Position numbers and translations under genes: made by a program. Shown here piece after piece: positions 47,101 to 59,700 of a stretch of 64,000 nt of DNA. This stretch comes from Lysobacter enzymogenes. Its GTDB lineage: Bacteria > Pseudomonadota > Gammaproteobacteria > Xanthomonadales > Xanthomonadaceae. The notes beneath the pieces were generated by a model, which was given only the letters and a program-made list of their open reading frames with translations, made no database searches and had not been told where the DNA came from. Position 1 is the first letter of the stretch. Each line of letters opens with the position of its first letter. The stretch covers positions 2,976,001 to 3,040,000 of the forward strand of contig NZ_CP067396.1 of the NCBI RefSeq assembly GCF_023617245.1, in the 5' to 3' direction.

Positions 47101-50100
47101 CGCGTTGCGCCGGCGCCAGCGCCGACAGGTCGAGCTCCCGCCACGGCAGCGCGGCCTGCGGATCGGGCAGCGCATACGGCGTGCCGGCGTCGCTGGCGAT
47201 GCGGCTGTGCAGCGCCTCGTGCCGCGCCAGCAGGCAGGCGAACGCGGCGCGCAGCGCGGCCGGGTCCAGCGCGCCTTCGATCCGCCACGCGCCGGGCATG
47301 TTGTAGCTCGGCGAAGCGGCGTCGAGCTGTTGCAGGAACCACAGCCGGCGCTGTGCGGGCGACAGCGGCAGACGCTGGGTGCGCGACAGCCGTTGCGGTA
47401 TCGCGGTCTCGACCTCGCCGCGCTCCAATGCCGCGGCCAGGGCGCGCACGTTCGGCGCGGCGAACAGTTCGCGCAGCGGCAGGGCCCGCTGCAGGCGCGT
47501 GCGGATCAGGCCGGCCAGCCGCGCCGCGGCCAGGGAATGGCCGCCGGCGCGGAAGAAGTCATCGTCCGGGCCGAACCCGGGCTGGCCCAGCACTTCGCGG
47601 AACAACGCCAGCAACGCGGTTTCGCGCTCGTCCAGCGCTGCTGCCGGCGCCGCCGCCGCGGCGTCCCAATCCGGCGCCGGCAGGGCGCGGCGGTCGAGCT
47701 TGCCGTTGACGTTCAGCGGCAGGCGCGGCAAGCGCACGAACCGGCTCGGCACCAGGTAGAACGGCAGTTCGCGCGCGAGCGCGGCGCGCAAGTCGGCTTC
47801 ATCGGGCACGGCCTGGTCGGTCGCGTCGCCGACGTCGGCATCGGCCTGCCAATAGGCGATCAGGCGATTGTCGCCGGCCGGATCGCGCAGGCAGACCGCG
47901 CAGGCATCGGCGACGCCGGCGAGGCCGCGCAACGCCGGTTCGATTTCGCCGGGTTCGACCCGGAACCCCTGCACTTTGGCCTGATCGTCGCGCCGGCCGA
48001 GAAACTGCAGTTCGCCGTCGCGCCAGCAGACGCGGTCGCCGGTGCGGTAGACGCGCTCGCCCTGGAGCTCGGCGAAGCCGGCGGCGTTCGCGGCGGCGTG
48101 GCCGATATAGCCCTCGCCAACGCCCTCGCCCGCCAGCACCAACTCGCCGGGCACGCCTTCGGGCACGCGCGCTTCGCCCTGCAACACCAGGCAGCGCGTG
48201 TTCGCGTACGGGCGGCCGATGCGCACGTCCTCGCCCGCGCCGAGATCGAAGCAGGTCGCGGCCACCGTGGCCTCGGTCGGGCCGTAGGTGTTGAGCAGGC
48301 GCAGGCGCGTCCCGACCGTGCGGCGCCAGGCGCGCACGCACTCGGCGCGGGCCGCTTCGCCGCCGATCGCCAGCAGCCGCAGCGGACTGTCGGCCGGCAC
48401 CGCCGCGGCGGGATCGCCGCACAGCACATGCCAGAACGTGGTCGGCAGCGAGGCCACCGAAATCGCCTGCGCGGCAACGAAAGCGGCGAAGCCGGCCGGA
48501 CCGGCCACGCTTTCTTCATCGCGCAACACCAGCGCGGCGCCCGCGGCGAGCGCGCAGAAAATCTCCTCGACGCTGATGTCGAACGACAGCGAGGCGAACT
48601 GCAGCACCCGGTCGCGCGGTTCGATCCGGTACTGCTCGGCGACGGCGCGCACGTAGCCGGCCAGATTGCGCTGCGAGATGCGCACGCCCTTGGGCCGGCC
48701 GGTCGAGCCGGAGGTGTAGATCGCGTAGGCCGGGTGTTCCAGTGCGTCTTGCCGCGGCGGCGTCGCGGCGCCATGCGGCGCTTCGGTCAGCGCCCCGGGC
48801 GCGACCCATGCGGCGTCGCCGACCGGCGCCTCGGCGATCAGCAGCCGGCAACCGGCGTCGGCCAGGATGAAGGCGCAACGCTCCTGCGACAATGCGGTGT
48901 CCAGCGGGACGTAGCCGGCGCCGAGCCAATGGCAGGCCAACAGGCATTCGATCGCCGCCGCGCCGCGCGGCAAGCGCAGCGCCACCAGATCGCCGGCTTT
49001 CACGCCGCGGGCGGCCAGGGCCGCTGCGGCAGCGGCCACGTTGCGCAGCAGCTCGCGATAGCTCAGCGTGCGCGCGCCGTCGACCAGCGCGATCGCCTCA
49101 GGCGCGCGCTCGGCGTGCTCGGCGATCTCGCTCAGCACTGGGCGCTCGCCGCGCACGCGCACCTCGCCTTCCCAAGCCTGCAGCGTCTGCCGTTGCGCAT
49201 CGTCGAGCATGTCGAGCGCGCTCAATGGCGCGTCCGTGTCCGCGCACATCTGCGCCAGCAGGCGCCGCAGCTGCTCGGCCATGGCCGCGATGCGCGCCGG
49301 CGCGAACAATTCGGTGTTGTATTCGAAACTCAGTTCGATGCCGTCGTCGCCATCGAGCGCATCCAGCGACAGCTCGAACTTGCTGCCGGCTTGCGGCAGC
49401 GGCCACGGCCGGATGTCCAGGCCCGGCAGGCGCAACCCGTCGCCTTCGCGGCGCTGGTAGGACAGCATGATCTGCAGCAGCGGCGCATGGCTGAGGCTGC
49501 GCGCCGGCTGCACGGCTTCGATCAGCTTGTCGAACGGCAACGCCTGGTGCGCGAACGCCTCCAGGGTGGCGCGCTTGACTTGCGCCAGCCACGCACCGAC
49601 CGACGCGTCTTCCTCGACCCGATGGCGCATCGCCAGGGTATTGACGAAGAAGCCCACCAGCGGCTGCAGTTCGCGATGTTCGCGTCCCGACACCGGCGTG
49701 GCGAAGGCGGCGTCGGCGTGGTCGCCGTGGCGCTTGAGCAGCAGCGCGAACGCCGCCTGCAGCACCACGAAGACGGTCGCATCGTGGGCTTGGGCCAGCC
49801 CCAGCACCGCGGCGCGTTCGTTCGCGTCCAGGCGCAGGCTCACCCGCGCGCCGGCATTGCCGAGCCGCTCCGGCCGCGCGCGATCGGTGGTCAGCGCATG
49901 CAGCGGCGCCAACCCATCCAGGCGATCGAGCCACCAGTCGCGGCTGGCGTCGAGCCGGCCTTCGCGCCAGCGCTCGCGCTGCCAATGGGCGTAATCGGCG
50001 TACTGCAACGGCAACGGTTCCCACGCTGGCTCGGCGCCGTCCAGCGCCGCGGCGTAGGCCTGGGCGAACTCGCGGGTAAGCACCGTCATCGACTGCGCAT

Positions 50101-50728
50101 CGCCGGCGATGTGGTGCAACAGCAGCAACAGCACATGCCGCTGCGGGCCCAGCGCGAACGCGTGCACGCGCAGCATCGGCCCGCGTTCCAGGTCGATCGG
50201 GTCGGCGCAGGCGGCGGCGATGGCTTGCGCCAACGCCGCGTCTTGATCGTCGCTCGCCGCCAACTCGCGCCAATGCAGCGGGTCGGGCCAAGCATCCAGC
50301 CGATGCGCGAGCGCTTCGCCGTCGCGCTCGCGGAATACCGTGCGCAGCGATTCGTGGCGCGCCATCAGCGCCTGGATGCCGCGGCGCACCGCGTCGTGGT
50401 CGAGTGCGCCGCGCAGTTCCAACGCGGTCGGGATCAGGTACAGCGCCGGGTCGGATTCCAGCTGTTGCAACAGCCACAGGCGTTGCTGCGCCGGCGACAA
50501 CGGCGCGTCCTGGCGGTCGCGCAGACGCGGGATCGGCGCTTCGCCGGCCGCGGCGGCCGGATCGTTGGCGGCGAGCAAGTTGGTCAACTCATCGCGATGG
50601 GCCTTGAGCCGGTCGCGCAGCGCCGGCGTCAGCACGCCCGGCGGCGCCTGCACTTGCAGGCGGCCGTCGGCCAGGCTCAGGCGCACGCCCTGGCGGCGCA
50701 GGTCGATCAGCAGTTGCGAGGCGCTCAT
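41120..50728 (-). CDS. NRPS, three modules: TubC-C-A-PCP-C-A(Pro)-PCP-C-A-PCP
   Basis: A 3202-residue synthetase. Residues 3-54 form a TubC-type docking domain (LRRQGVRLSLADGRLQV). Modules by approximate residue: C 75-510 (HHIAGDAQS), A 525-1015, PCP 1035-1100 (AGGHSLAAA); C 1115-1560 (HHIAADGAS), A 1570-2060, PCP 2080-2145 (HGGHSLLAV); C 2160-2600 (HHIVADAAS), A 2615-3095, PCP 3110-3175 (LGGNSLGAI). There are no epimerases, so all three residues should stay L. Pocket residues read D-I-E-S-A-G-T-V-A-K, D-V-Q-F-A-A-H-V-V-K and D-I-E-S-V-G-T-V-V-K. The second closely matches Pro codes. The first and third are alike and unassigned; Glu at the third position often goes with basic substrates. The C-terminus ends in an acidic helix-like tail, FLNDLLDELE. 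ATGA overlaps join it to both neighbours. Confidence 0.95.
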
Positions 50729-53700
50729 AGTTCGAAGCTTTCCCAGGTGTCGTCCGCGCGTTCGGGCGCCGCTTGCGGTGCGGCGAGAGCGTCGAGCAAG
50801 GCGGCCTGTTCGGCCAGCCGCGGCTGCTCGAACAGGGATTTCAGCGGCACGGCCACCGCGAACTCGACGCGGATGGCCTCGGCCAGGCGCACCACCAGCA
50901 GGGAGTGGCCGCCGCGGGCGAAGAAATGCGCGTCGCGTCCGGGCAACTCGCCGCCCAGCAGTTGCTGCCACAATTCGGCCAAGCGTCGTTCGCTGGCCGA
51001 TTCGAGTACGCCTTCGTCGCGTTCCCCGGTCTGCGGCTTGGGCAGCGCCTTGCGGTCGAGCTTGCCGTTGGCGGTCAGCGGCAGCGCCGGCAGCAGCTGG
51101 ATCTGGCGCGGCAGCATGTAGTCCGGCAGCACCGCGCGTAATGCGTCGCGCAGCGCTTGCGGATCGGGTTCGGCGTTCGGCGCGGCGACGGCGTAAGCCA
51201 TCAGCCATGCGCCCTCGCCCTGCCCTTCGACCGTGACCGCGGCGTCGACGACCTGCGGCAACGCCGCGAGCTTGGCCGCGATCTCGCCCGGTTCGATCCG
51301 GTAGCCGCGCAGCTTGACCTGATCGTCGCCGCGGCCGCGGTACTCCAACGAACCGTCGACGCGGTAGCGGCCGAGGTCGCCGGAGCGGTAGCGGCGCTGC
51401 CCCTCGTGAACGACGAAGCGCTCGGCGGTCAGTTCCGGCCGCTGCCAATAGCCTTGGGCGACGCCGTCGCCTTCGACCACCAGTTCGCCGACCACGCCCA
51501 GCGGTACCGGTTGGCCGGCGGCGTCGAGCACGTGTACGGCCAGATCCGGCAGCGCACGGCCGATCCGGCTGGCCGGGCTTTGCAGGTCTTCGTCGCTGAG
51601 GCGATGGAAGCTGACGTGCACTGTGGTTTCGGTGATGCCGTACATGTTGACCAGCTCGGCATCCGGGTAGCGCTCGCGCCAGGGTTGCAGGCGCGAAGGT
51701 TCCAGCGCTTCGCCGCCGAACACCACGGTCTTCACCTTCAGCGGTACGTCGCGTCGCAGCGCCTGCGACTGCAGCGCGTAGAACGCCGACGGCGTCTGGT
51801 TGAGCACGGTGATGCCCTGTTCGACGAGCAAATCGAGGAAGGCATCGGGTTGGCGGCACACCGCTTCCGGCACCAGCACCGCGCGGCCGCCGTACAGCCA
51901 CGCGCCCCACAGTTCCCACACCGCGAAGTCGAAGGCGTGCGAGTGGAACAGGCTCCACACGTCATGTTCGTCGAATGCGAAATGGCCATCCTGCGTGGCC
52001 GCGGTGAACAGCCGCTCGACATTGCGATGCGTGACCACCACACCCTTGGGCGTGCCGGTCGAACCCGAGGTGTAGATCAGATACGCCGGCGCGTCGGCGG
52101 GCACCTCGGGCAGTTCGCCCGGCACCACCGCATCGAGCTGCGCGCGAGTGAACGGATCGTCCAGGCACAACGCCGTGCCGGGCAGTTCGACCGCCAACGC
52201 ACGCAGGCTGACGCTGAGGCAGACGCCGCTGTCTTCGAGGACGAAACCGCTTCGTGCCGCCGGTGCTTGCGGATCGACCGGAACGTAGGCCGCGCCGGTT
52301 TTGAGAATCGCCAGCAGCGCGACCAGCAGATCGCGGCCGCGCGGCAGGCACAGGCCGACGCGTTGGCCGGGGCCGGCGCCTTGGCGGATCAGCAATGTCG
52401 CCAATTGCGAAGAACGCCGGTCGAGCGCGGCGTAGTCGAGCTCGCCGTCTTCGGCCGAGACGGCGATGCGCGCGGGATGGCGCTGCGCGACTTCGGCGAA
52501 GCGCGCGACCAGACTTCCGACGCATGGGTAGCTGGCGCGTTCGGTCCAGGCGGCGGATCGACTCTGCGATGGCAACAACGGCAAGTCGTCCAGCCGCTGC
52601 AACGACGGCAGCTGCTGCAACACGAAGGCCAGATCGTCCAGCATCTGCTCGACCAGCCAGCCGTCGAGCTTGCCGCGGTCGAGCACCGCTTCGATGCGCA
52701 ACCCCTCGTCTTCGGGCACGGCCGTCAGCATCAACGGATAGTTGCTGTGGGCGCGATGATCCAGTTCCTCGATGCGCGGGCCGGCATCACCGCCGCGCGC
52801 GGCCGCGGGCAGATTCTCGAACACCAGCAAGGTATCGAACAGCGAACCCGCATCGGCCGCGCCGGCGCGCTGGATCTCCGCCAGCGGCAGGTAGCCGTGG
52901 GTGCGCAGGTCGAGATTGCGCCGCTGCAGGTTCTGCAGCCACGACGCCGGCGCGGCTTGCCCGGCCGTGACGACGCGCAACGGGACGCTGTTGATGAACA
53001 CGCCGAGCATGCGTTCCACCCCGGCCAGTTCCGGCGGGCGTCCGGCGATGGTGATGCCGAGGGCGAAATCGTCGCGGCCGTAATAGCGCCGCAACACCAG
53101 GGCCAGCGCGCCTTGCAGCAGCGAATTGGCGGTCAGGCCACGACCCTGTGCCCAGGCCGCGGCCGCGGCGAAATCGAACCGGCGCGCCAGCGATGCGTAT
53201 CCAGCCGCCGGTTCGGCCGCTTCGGGCAATGCCACCGGTTCCAGGCCGCCGAGTTGTTCGTGCCAGAATGCGCGCGCGGTCGCCGGGTCTTGTTCGCGCA
53301 GCCACTGCAGGTAATCGCGGAACGGCGGCGCGGCCGCCAGTCGCGGCGTGCGGCCTTCGCGCAATGCGGCGTACAGGCGCCAGACCTCGCCGAGCAGCAG
53401 CGCCGAGCTCCAGCCGTCGACGATCAGGTGGTGGCGGGTCCATATCAGCCAGTGCTCGTCCGCGCCGCGGCGCAGCAGCGCCAGCCGCATCAGCGGCGGC
53501 GCGGCGAGATCGAAACCGATGTCGCGTTGCTGCGCCTGCAATTCGGCCAGGCGCGATTGCGCCTGGGCCGGGTCCAGATCGCTCCAGTCCTGCTCGATCG
53601 ACGGCAGCTCGACCTGCCGGTGCGGCAATTGCCGCGCCGAGGACAGCCCTTGCACGACGAAGCCGCTGCGCAGGATCGGATGGCGCGCCAGCGCTTGCCG

Positions 53701-56700
53701 CCACGCGTCGGCGAAGGCCTCGGCGTCGAGCGCGCCGTGCAGCGCCACCGTGGTCTGGTTGATGTAGGGATCGGCCTGTGCGTTGAGCAGACTGTGGAAC
53801 AGCAAGCCTTCCTGCAATGGCGCCAGCGGATAGACGTCCTGCGCCTGCGGAAGCCGGGCCAGCAGCGCGTCCAGTTGCGTCGTATCCAGTCCGGCCAGCG
53901 GCAGGTCGGCGAGCGTCGGTCGCGGCTCGGCGGTCTGCGCGCAGGCGATCAGCTCGCGCAATGCGGCCAGATAGCGTCGGTTCAGCGCCTGCAGCGCCTC
54001 GCCCGTCGCCGCGTCGCGCGGCCAGGCCCAGTCCAGGCGCAGTTCGCCGTCGACCAACATCGCGTTGAGGTCGAGCAGATGGCGGCGGCGATTGCCGCCG
54101 GCGCGGCCGCCGCCGTCGTGCTCCTCGCACAGGGTCCAACCGTCGCGTTCGCCGGCGCGCAGCTGGCCGAGATAGTTGAAGCAGACCTGCGGCAGCGGCA
54201 GGTCGGCGAGTTCGCCGTGCAGGTAGCGCAGCACGCCGAAGCCCAGCCCGCGATCGGGGATCGCCCGCAGTTGGTCCTTGGTCGCACGCAGCGCCGCGCC
54301 GGGGTCTTCGCCGGCCGGCAGGCGCAGCGCCAACGGATAGCGCGCGGTGAACCAGCCGACCGTGCGCGACAGATCCAGGTCCGCGCCGAGGTCGTCGCGG
54401 CCGTGGCCTTCCAGCTCGACCCACAGCGTGGTCGCCTCGGCGTCGCCGCGCAGCGCCAGGGCCAGCGCTGCCAGCAACAGCTCCTGCGGTTCGTTGCCGT
54501 AGGCGCGGGCGGTCTGGGTCAGCAAGCGCTCGGTCCACTCGCGGTCGAGGCGGTCGTGCAGATGCGCCGTGTCCGCGTAGCGATTTTCGCTGTCCTGCCA
54601 CGGCAGTCGGGTCGCGTCGGCATCCGGATCGAGAGCGCACCAGTAACCGCGCCAACGCTCCAGGGTGGCCGTGGGCAGTTGTCGCAACGCAGCCTGCCAT
54701 TCGCCGAAACTGCAGGCTTCGGCGGCCAGCGCCGGAACGCGGCCGGCGCGGCGCTCGGCGTAGGCTTGTTGCAGGTCGTCGACGATGACCGCCCAGGACA
54801 CCGCATCGACCAGCAAATGGTGCGCGGCGAACAACATCCGGGTTTCCCCGTCCTGCGGCCCGGACAGGGCCAGCACGCGCCACAGCGAGCCATCGAAGGT
54901 CAGGCTGGACTGCCATTGCGCCAACAAGGCTTCGCGTTGTCCGGCGTCGGCTTCGCGATGGACGAAATTGTCGGCCTGCCATGCGCCGATGCGCTGGCGC
55001 CACTGTCCGCCGGCAGCGCGCTGGAAGCGTGCGCGCAGCATCGGGTGCGCGGCGGCGACATCGGCCAACGCCGCGGCGAAGGCGGTGGTGTCGAGCGCGC
55101 CGGGCAGTTTCAGGTACAGCGACATGTTCCAGTGCGCGGGTTCATCGAGCGCCTGCTCGAAGAACCAATGCTGGATCGGGGTCAGCCCGAATGCCTGTTC
55201 GGCTTCAGGCGCGGGCTTGGCGGCGGCGGGCGCCGGCGCGCTCGCCTGCACCTGCGCGCTGAGCGCGGCCAGGGTCGGATAGTCGTACAACTGTCGGGGC
55301 ATCAGCGCCAGCCCGGCTTGGCGCGCCCGCGCTACGACTTGCAGACTCAGGATCGAATCGCCGCCGAGCGCGAAGAAGTTCTCGTGCGCGCCGATATGCT
55401 CGCGGCCCAGCAGCTTTTGCCACAGCTCGCGCAGCACTTCGTTGACCGGGGGTTCGTCGGCGGTCTCGGCCGACGGATCGGTTTCGTCCTGCTGCAACAA
55501 CTCGGCCAGCGCCTGGCGGTCGATCTTGCCGTTGCCCAGGCGCGGCATCGATTCGACTACGCGCCAGCGGGTCGGGCACAGGTATTCGGGCAGACGCTGC
55601 GCCAGCGCGTCGGCGACACCGTCCAGCGTGCCTTGCACGCAGGCGCCCAGTTGCAGTACGCCGTTGGCGCCCGGCAGAGCCAGCACCGCGGCGACTTCGA
55701 CGCCGGGCAACTGCGCCAGCACTTGCTCGACTTCGCCCAATTCCACGCGATAGCCGCGAATCTTGACCTGGTGATCGCCGCGACCCAGATACACGATCCG
55801 GCCTTCGCTATCGATCTTGGCCAAGTCGCCGCTGCGGTACAACGTGCGGCCCGGCGCGAACGGATGCGCGACGAAGCGTTCGGCGGTTTGTTCGTCGCGC
55901 TGCCAATAGCCCTGCGACAGATTGCCGCCGCCCAGGTACAGCTCACCGGTCACGCCGACCGGCTCCGGCAGGCCGAACCGGTCCAGCACCCAGGCCTCGT
56001 TGCCGGCCAGCGCACGGCCCACCGGAACGCCCTGCTCCGCCGGCCATTCGTCCGGCACGGTGCAGGTCAGGATACCGACCGTGGTCTCGGTTGGGCCGTA
56101 GTGGTTGACGATCCGCAGCGACGGCGCGAGCGCGCGCACCTGTTGCACCAAGGCGCCGCTCAAGGCTTCGCCGCCGGTGACCAGGCATTCGCGCGGCAAC
56201 ACCGACGCGCCGCCGCCGGCCGCCAGCAAACCGGCCAGATGCGAGGGCACGATCTTCAGGCAATCCACCGGATGCGCCTGAAGATGTGCGGCCAGCGCTT
56301 GCGCATCGAACGCCAGTTCCGCCGGCAGCAGACGCACGCGGCGTCCGCTGAGCAAGGCGCCGAACAAGGCGGTGAAGCCCAGGTCGGCCGCGACCGTGGA
56401 CAGCGTCGCCAGCGACGCATCTTCGGTCAGCTCCAACACCGGCAACACACCGGCGACGTAATGCGCCAGATTGCCCTGGCTCACCACCACGCCCTTGGGC
56501 GTTCCGGTCGAGCCGGAGGTGTAGATCAGATAGGCCGGGGTATCGATACCGACGTCCACGCGCGGCGGTTCCGCGTATGGCGCGGTGTCGGCCAAGACCG
56601 ATTCGGCATCGAGCCAATGCACGCCGGCCGGCAGCCACGCCGGCGCAGCGCCCCAGCCGATCACGACATCCGCACCGCTATCGTCGAGCACGGCGATCTG

Positions 56701-59700
56701 GCGAGCATCGGGATGTTGCGGATCCAACGGCAACCATGCCGCGCCGCGATGCCACACCGCGGCCATCGCCGCCAGTTGCGCGAACGTCCGCGGCAGGCAC
56801 AGCGCGACGTGCGCGCCCGGCAGCGTCCCCGCCGCGTCGAGCGCCGCGGCGATCCGTCCGGCCGCCGCGCGCAGCTGTGCGTAGGTCCAGCTGGCATCGC
56901 CCTCCTCCACCGCCACCGCTTGCGCCGGCGCTTGCCACAGCAGCGACTGCGCGGTGGCCGACGATGCCCGCTCCGGCAACGCCGCCGGCAACGCGACGGT
57001 TTCGCCCAACAGCTCGGCGACCGTGCAGTCCGGACGTTGCAGCAATCGCAGCAGGCTCGCCACGGCTAGATCGAGCATCGCCGCGACCGCGTCGCGGTCG
57101 ACCCGCGCGGCATCGAGCAAGGCTTCCAGGCGCACGTGTTCGCGTTCGGACACGCGCAGCGTCAGCGCGTAGTGATTGGCCGCGCGGGTCTCGCGCACGC
57201 TCAATGCGAACGGCAGCTGCGCCGCCGCCATCGCCGGGAAGTTCTCGACCACCAGCAGGCTGGCGAACAACCGATCCGCGTCCAGGCCGCTGTCGGCGAG
57301 GATCTCGCCCAAGCCCACGGCTTCGTTCTCGGCGATTTCCAGCGATTGCCCGCGCAGCGCCGAAAGCAGGTCGAGCGCGGGCCGGCTTGCATCGACGCGC
57401 AGGCGCAGCGGCAAGGTGTTGATGAACACGCCGACCATCGACTCGACCCCGGCCAGATCCGGCGGCCGGCCCGAACGGGTCACGCCCAGCACCACGTCGT
57501 CGCTGTTGCCGTAACGCGCGTTCGCCAGCCCCCACGCCAAAGCGACGAGATCGCTGAGCGTGCAGCCGCGTTCGCGGCAGAACGCGCGCAGGCGCTCGCT
57601 GTCGTGCGCGCTGAGCCCGCGTTCGCATTCCTCGCGCCGGGTCGCGCCGGACGCGCCGGCGGGCAGCGCGGCGGCGCCGGAATATCCATGCAGACGCTCG
57701 CGCCACCAGCCGCGCTGGCGCGCCAGGTCCTGGCGTTCGCGCCAATCCAGGTATCCATCGAAACCGGGCGCCGGCGGCAGCGACAGCGCGATGCCGCGCA
57801 CGTCGGAGGTATAGCGCTGCAGCATTTCGCCGACCAACAGCGGCGTGCTCCAGCCGTCGACGATGAGATGGTGGATGCTCCACGCCAGCCAGTAACGGCC
57901 GCCGCTGCGCGCGATCAGGCACATGCGCGCCAGCGGCGCGCGGGCGAGATCGACGCCGCGCGCGGCATCGTCGGCCAGCCAGCGCTGCAGTTGCGCGTCC
58001 TGCGCGGCCGGGTCGAGTTGCGACCAATCCAGTTCCTGCCACGGTGCCTGCGCGGCGGCCAGCACGATCTGGTGCGGCAGCGACAGCCCCTCCCACACGA
58101 TCGCCGTGCGCAGCATCGGCTGCCGGCGCGCGGTCTCGAACCAGCTGCGGGCCAGCGCGGCCGCATCGAGTTCGCCGTCCAGTTCGGCCACCGTCTGCTG
58201 GAAGTACGGATCGGCGCCCTCGCCGCGCAAGCTCTCCAGCAGCACGCCGCGCTGCAACGGCGTCAGCGCGAACGCGCGCTCGATCGAACGCGCGTCCTCG
58301 CGCGCGGCCAGCGATGCGAATTCGCCGGCGTCCAGCCGCGCCTGCGGCAGGTCGCTGGCGGTCAGCAGGCCGCTGCCGGGCTCCAGGCAATGCGCCACCA
58401 GCGCCGACAGTTCGGCGGCGAAGTCGCGCGTCCACTGCTCGATGGTGACCGCGTCGTAGGCTTCGCCGGCGTAGTTCCAGACCAGGCCGAGCCGGCCGCC
58501 CTGCACCCGCGCGTTGATCTCGACCAGCGCGCCGGGCGGATTGTCCGCGCCGTTGCCGGAGGCCAGCGCGCGCGCGTCGACCTCGAACGCCGGATGCGCG
58601 CCGCCGTCGACGACGCCGTGGTAGTTGAACAACAGTTGCCCGGCCGGCAAGGGAGGTATCCGCCCGGACGCGGCCAGCGGCATGTATTCCAGGCCGCGCC
58701 GCGCCAGCGCGCGGATTTGCTCCTTGAGCGCGGCGATCTGCGCCGGCCCGTCGGTACCGGCGAGGTCCAGCGGCAACGGATGCACCGCGGTGTACCAGCC
58801 CAACACCGACGACCAGTCGCGGCCGTCGAGCACGTCGCGGCCATGCCGCTCGCGATCCAGCCACAGCCGGCTGCGGCCGGTGCGCGCGGCCAGCGCCCGC
58901 GCCAGCGCGATCAGCAGCAGTTCGTCGGTTTGGCAACGATAGGCCGCGCCCGCGCGTTCGAGCAGGTCCGCGGTCAAGCCCGCGTCCAGCGTCTGCACCA
59001 CGCGGCCGACGTTGCGCTGGCGCGTATCGGCCAAGGCGACGGCGCGGTCCTGCGGCAAGGCCTGCATCGGTTGCGCCGCGACCTCGTTCCAGAACCGCGC
59101 ATCGAAGCTCTGCGCCGCATCGGCCTGGGCCAGCGCCTCGATGTAGTCGGCATACGACGCGTTGCGCGCCGACGGCGTCCACGCCTGCCCGTGCGCCAGC
59201 GCCGCCAGTCCGTCGAACAGTTCGCCCAGCAGCAGGCGCCACGACACCGCGTCCACGATCAGATGATGGGCGCAGACCAGCAGGCGTTCGCCCTCGTCGC
59301 AGCGCGCAACGGTCAGCGCGGCCAGCGGGCCGGCCAACGGCGTGGCTTCCTGCATGCGCGCGAACTCGGCGTCGATGCGCGCGTCCAGGTCGGTCGCGCC
59401 GCGCCAGTCCCGCGCCTGGATCGCCGGCGCGGGACCGGGCGCGTCGACGCGCTGCCGCCACTGCCCGTCGACGCGCTCGAAGCGCGCCCGCAGCAGATCG
59501 TGGCGCTGCCACAGCGCCGCCCAGACTCGGTTCAGATGCCCGGCATCGAGCGGCTGTTTCAGCCGCAGCGCCACGTACTGGTGATAGCGATCCGGCTGGG
59601 CCGGCGCGCTGTCGAAGAACCAGCGCTGGATCGGGCTCAGGCCGAGCTCGCCCACCAGCGGCGCGGTCTCGGCCGGCGCGGCCTGCAGCGGCGCCAGATG

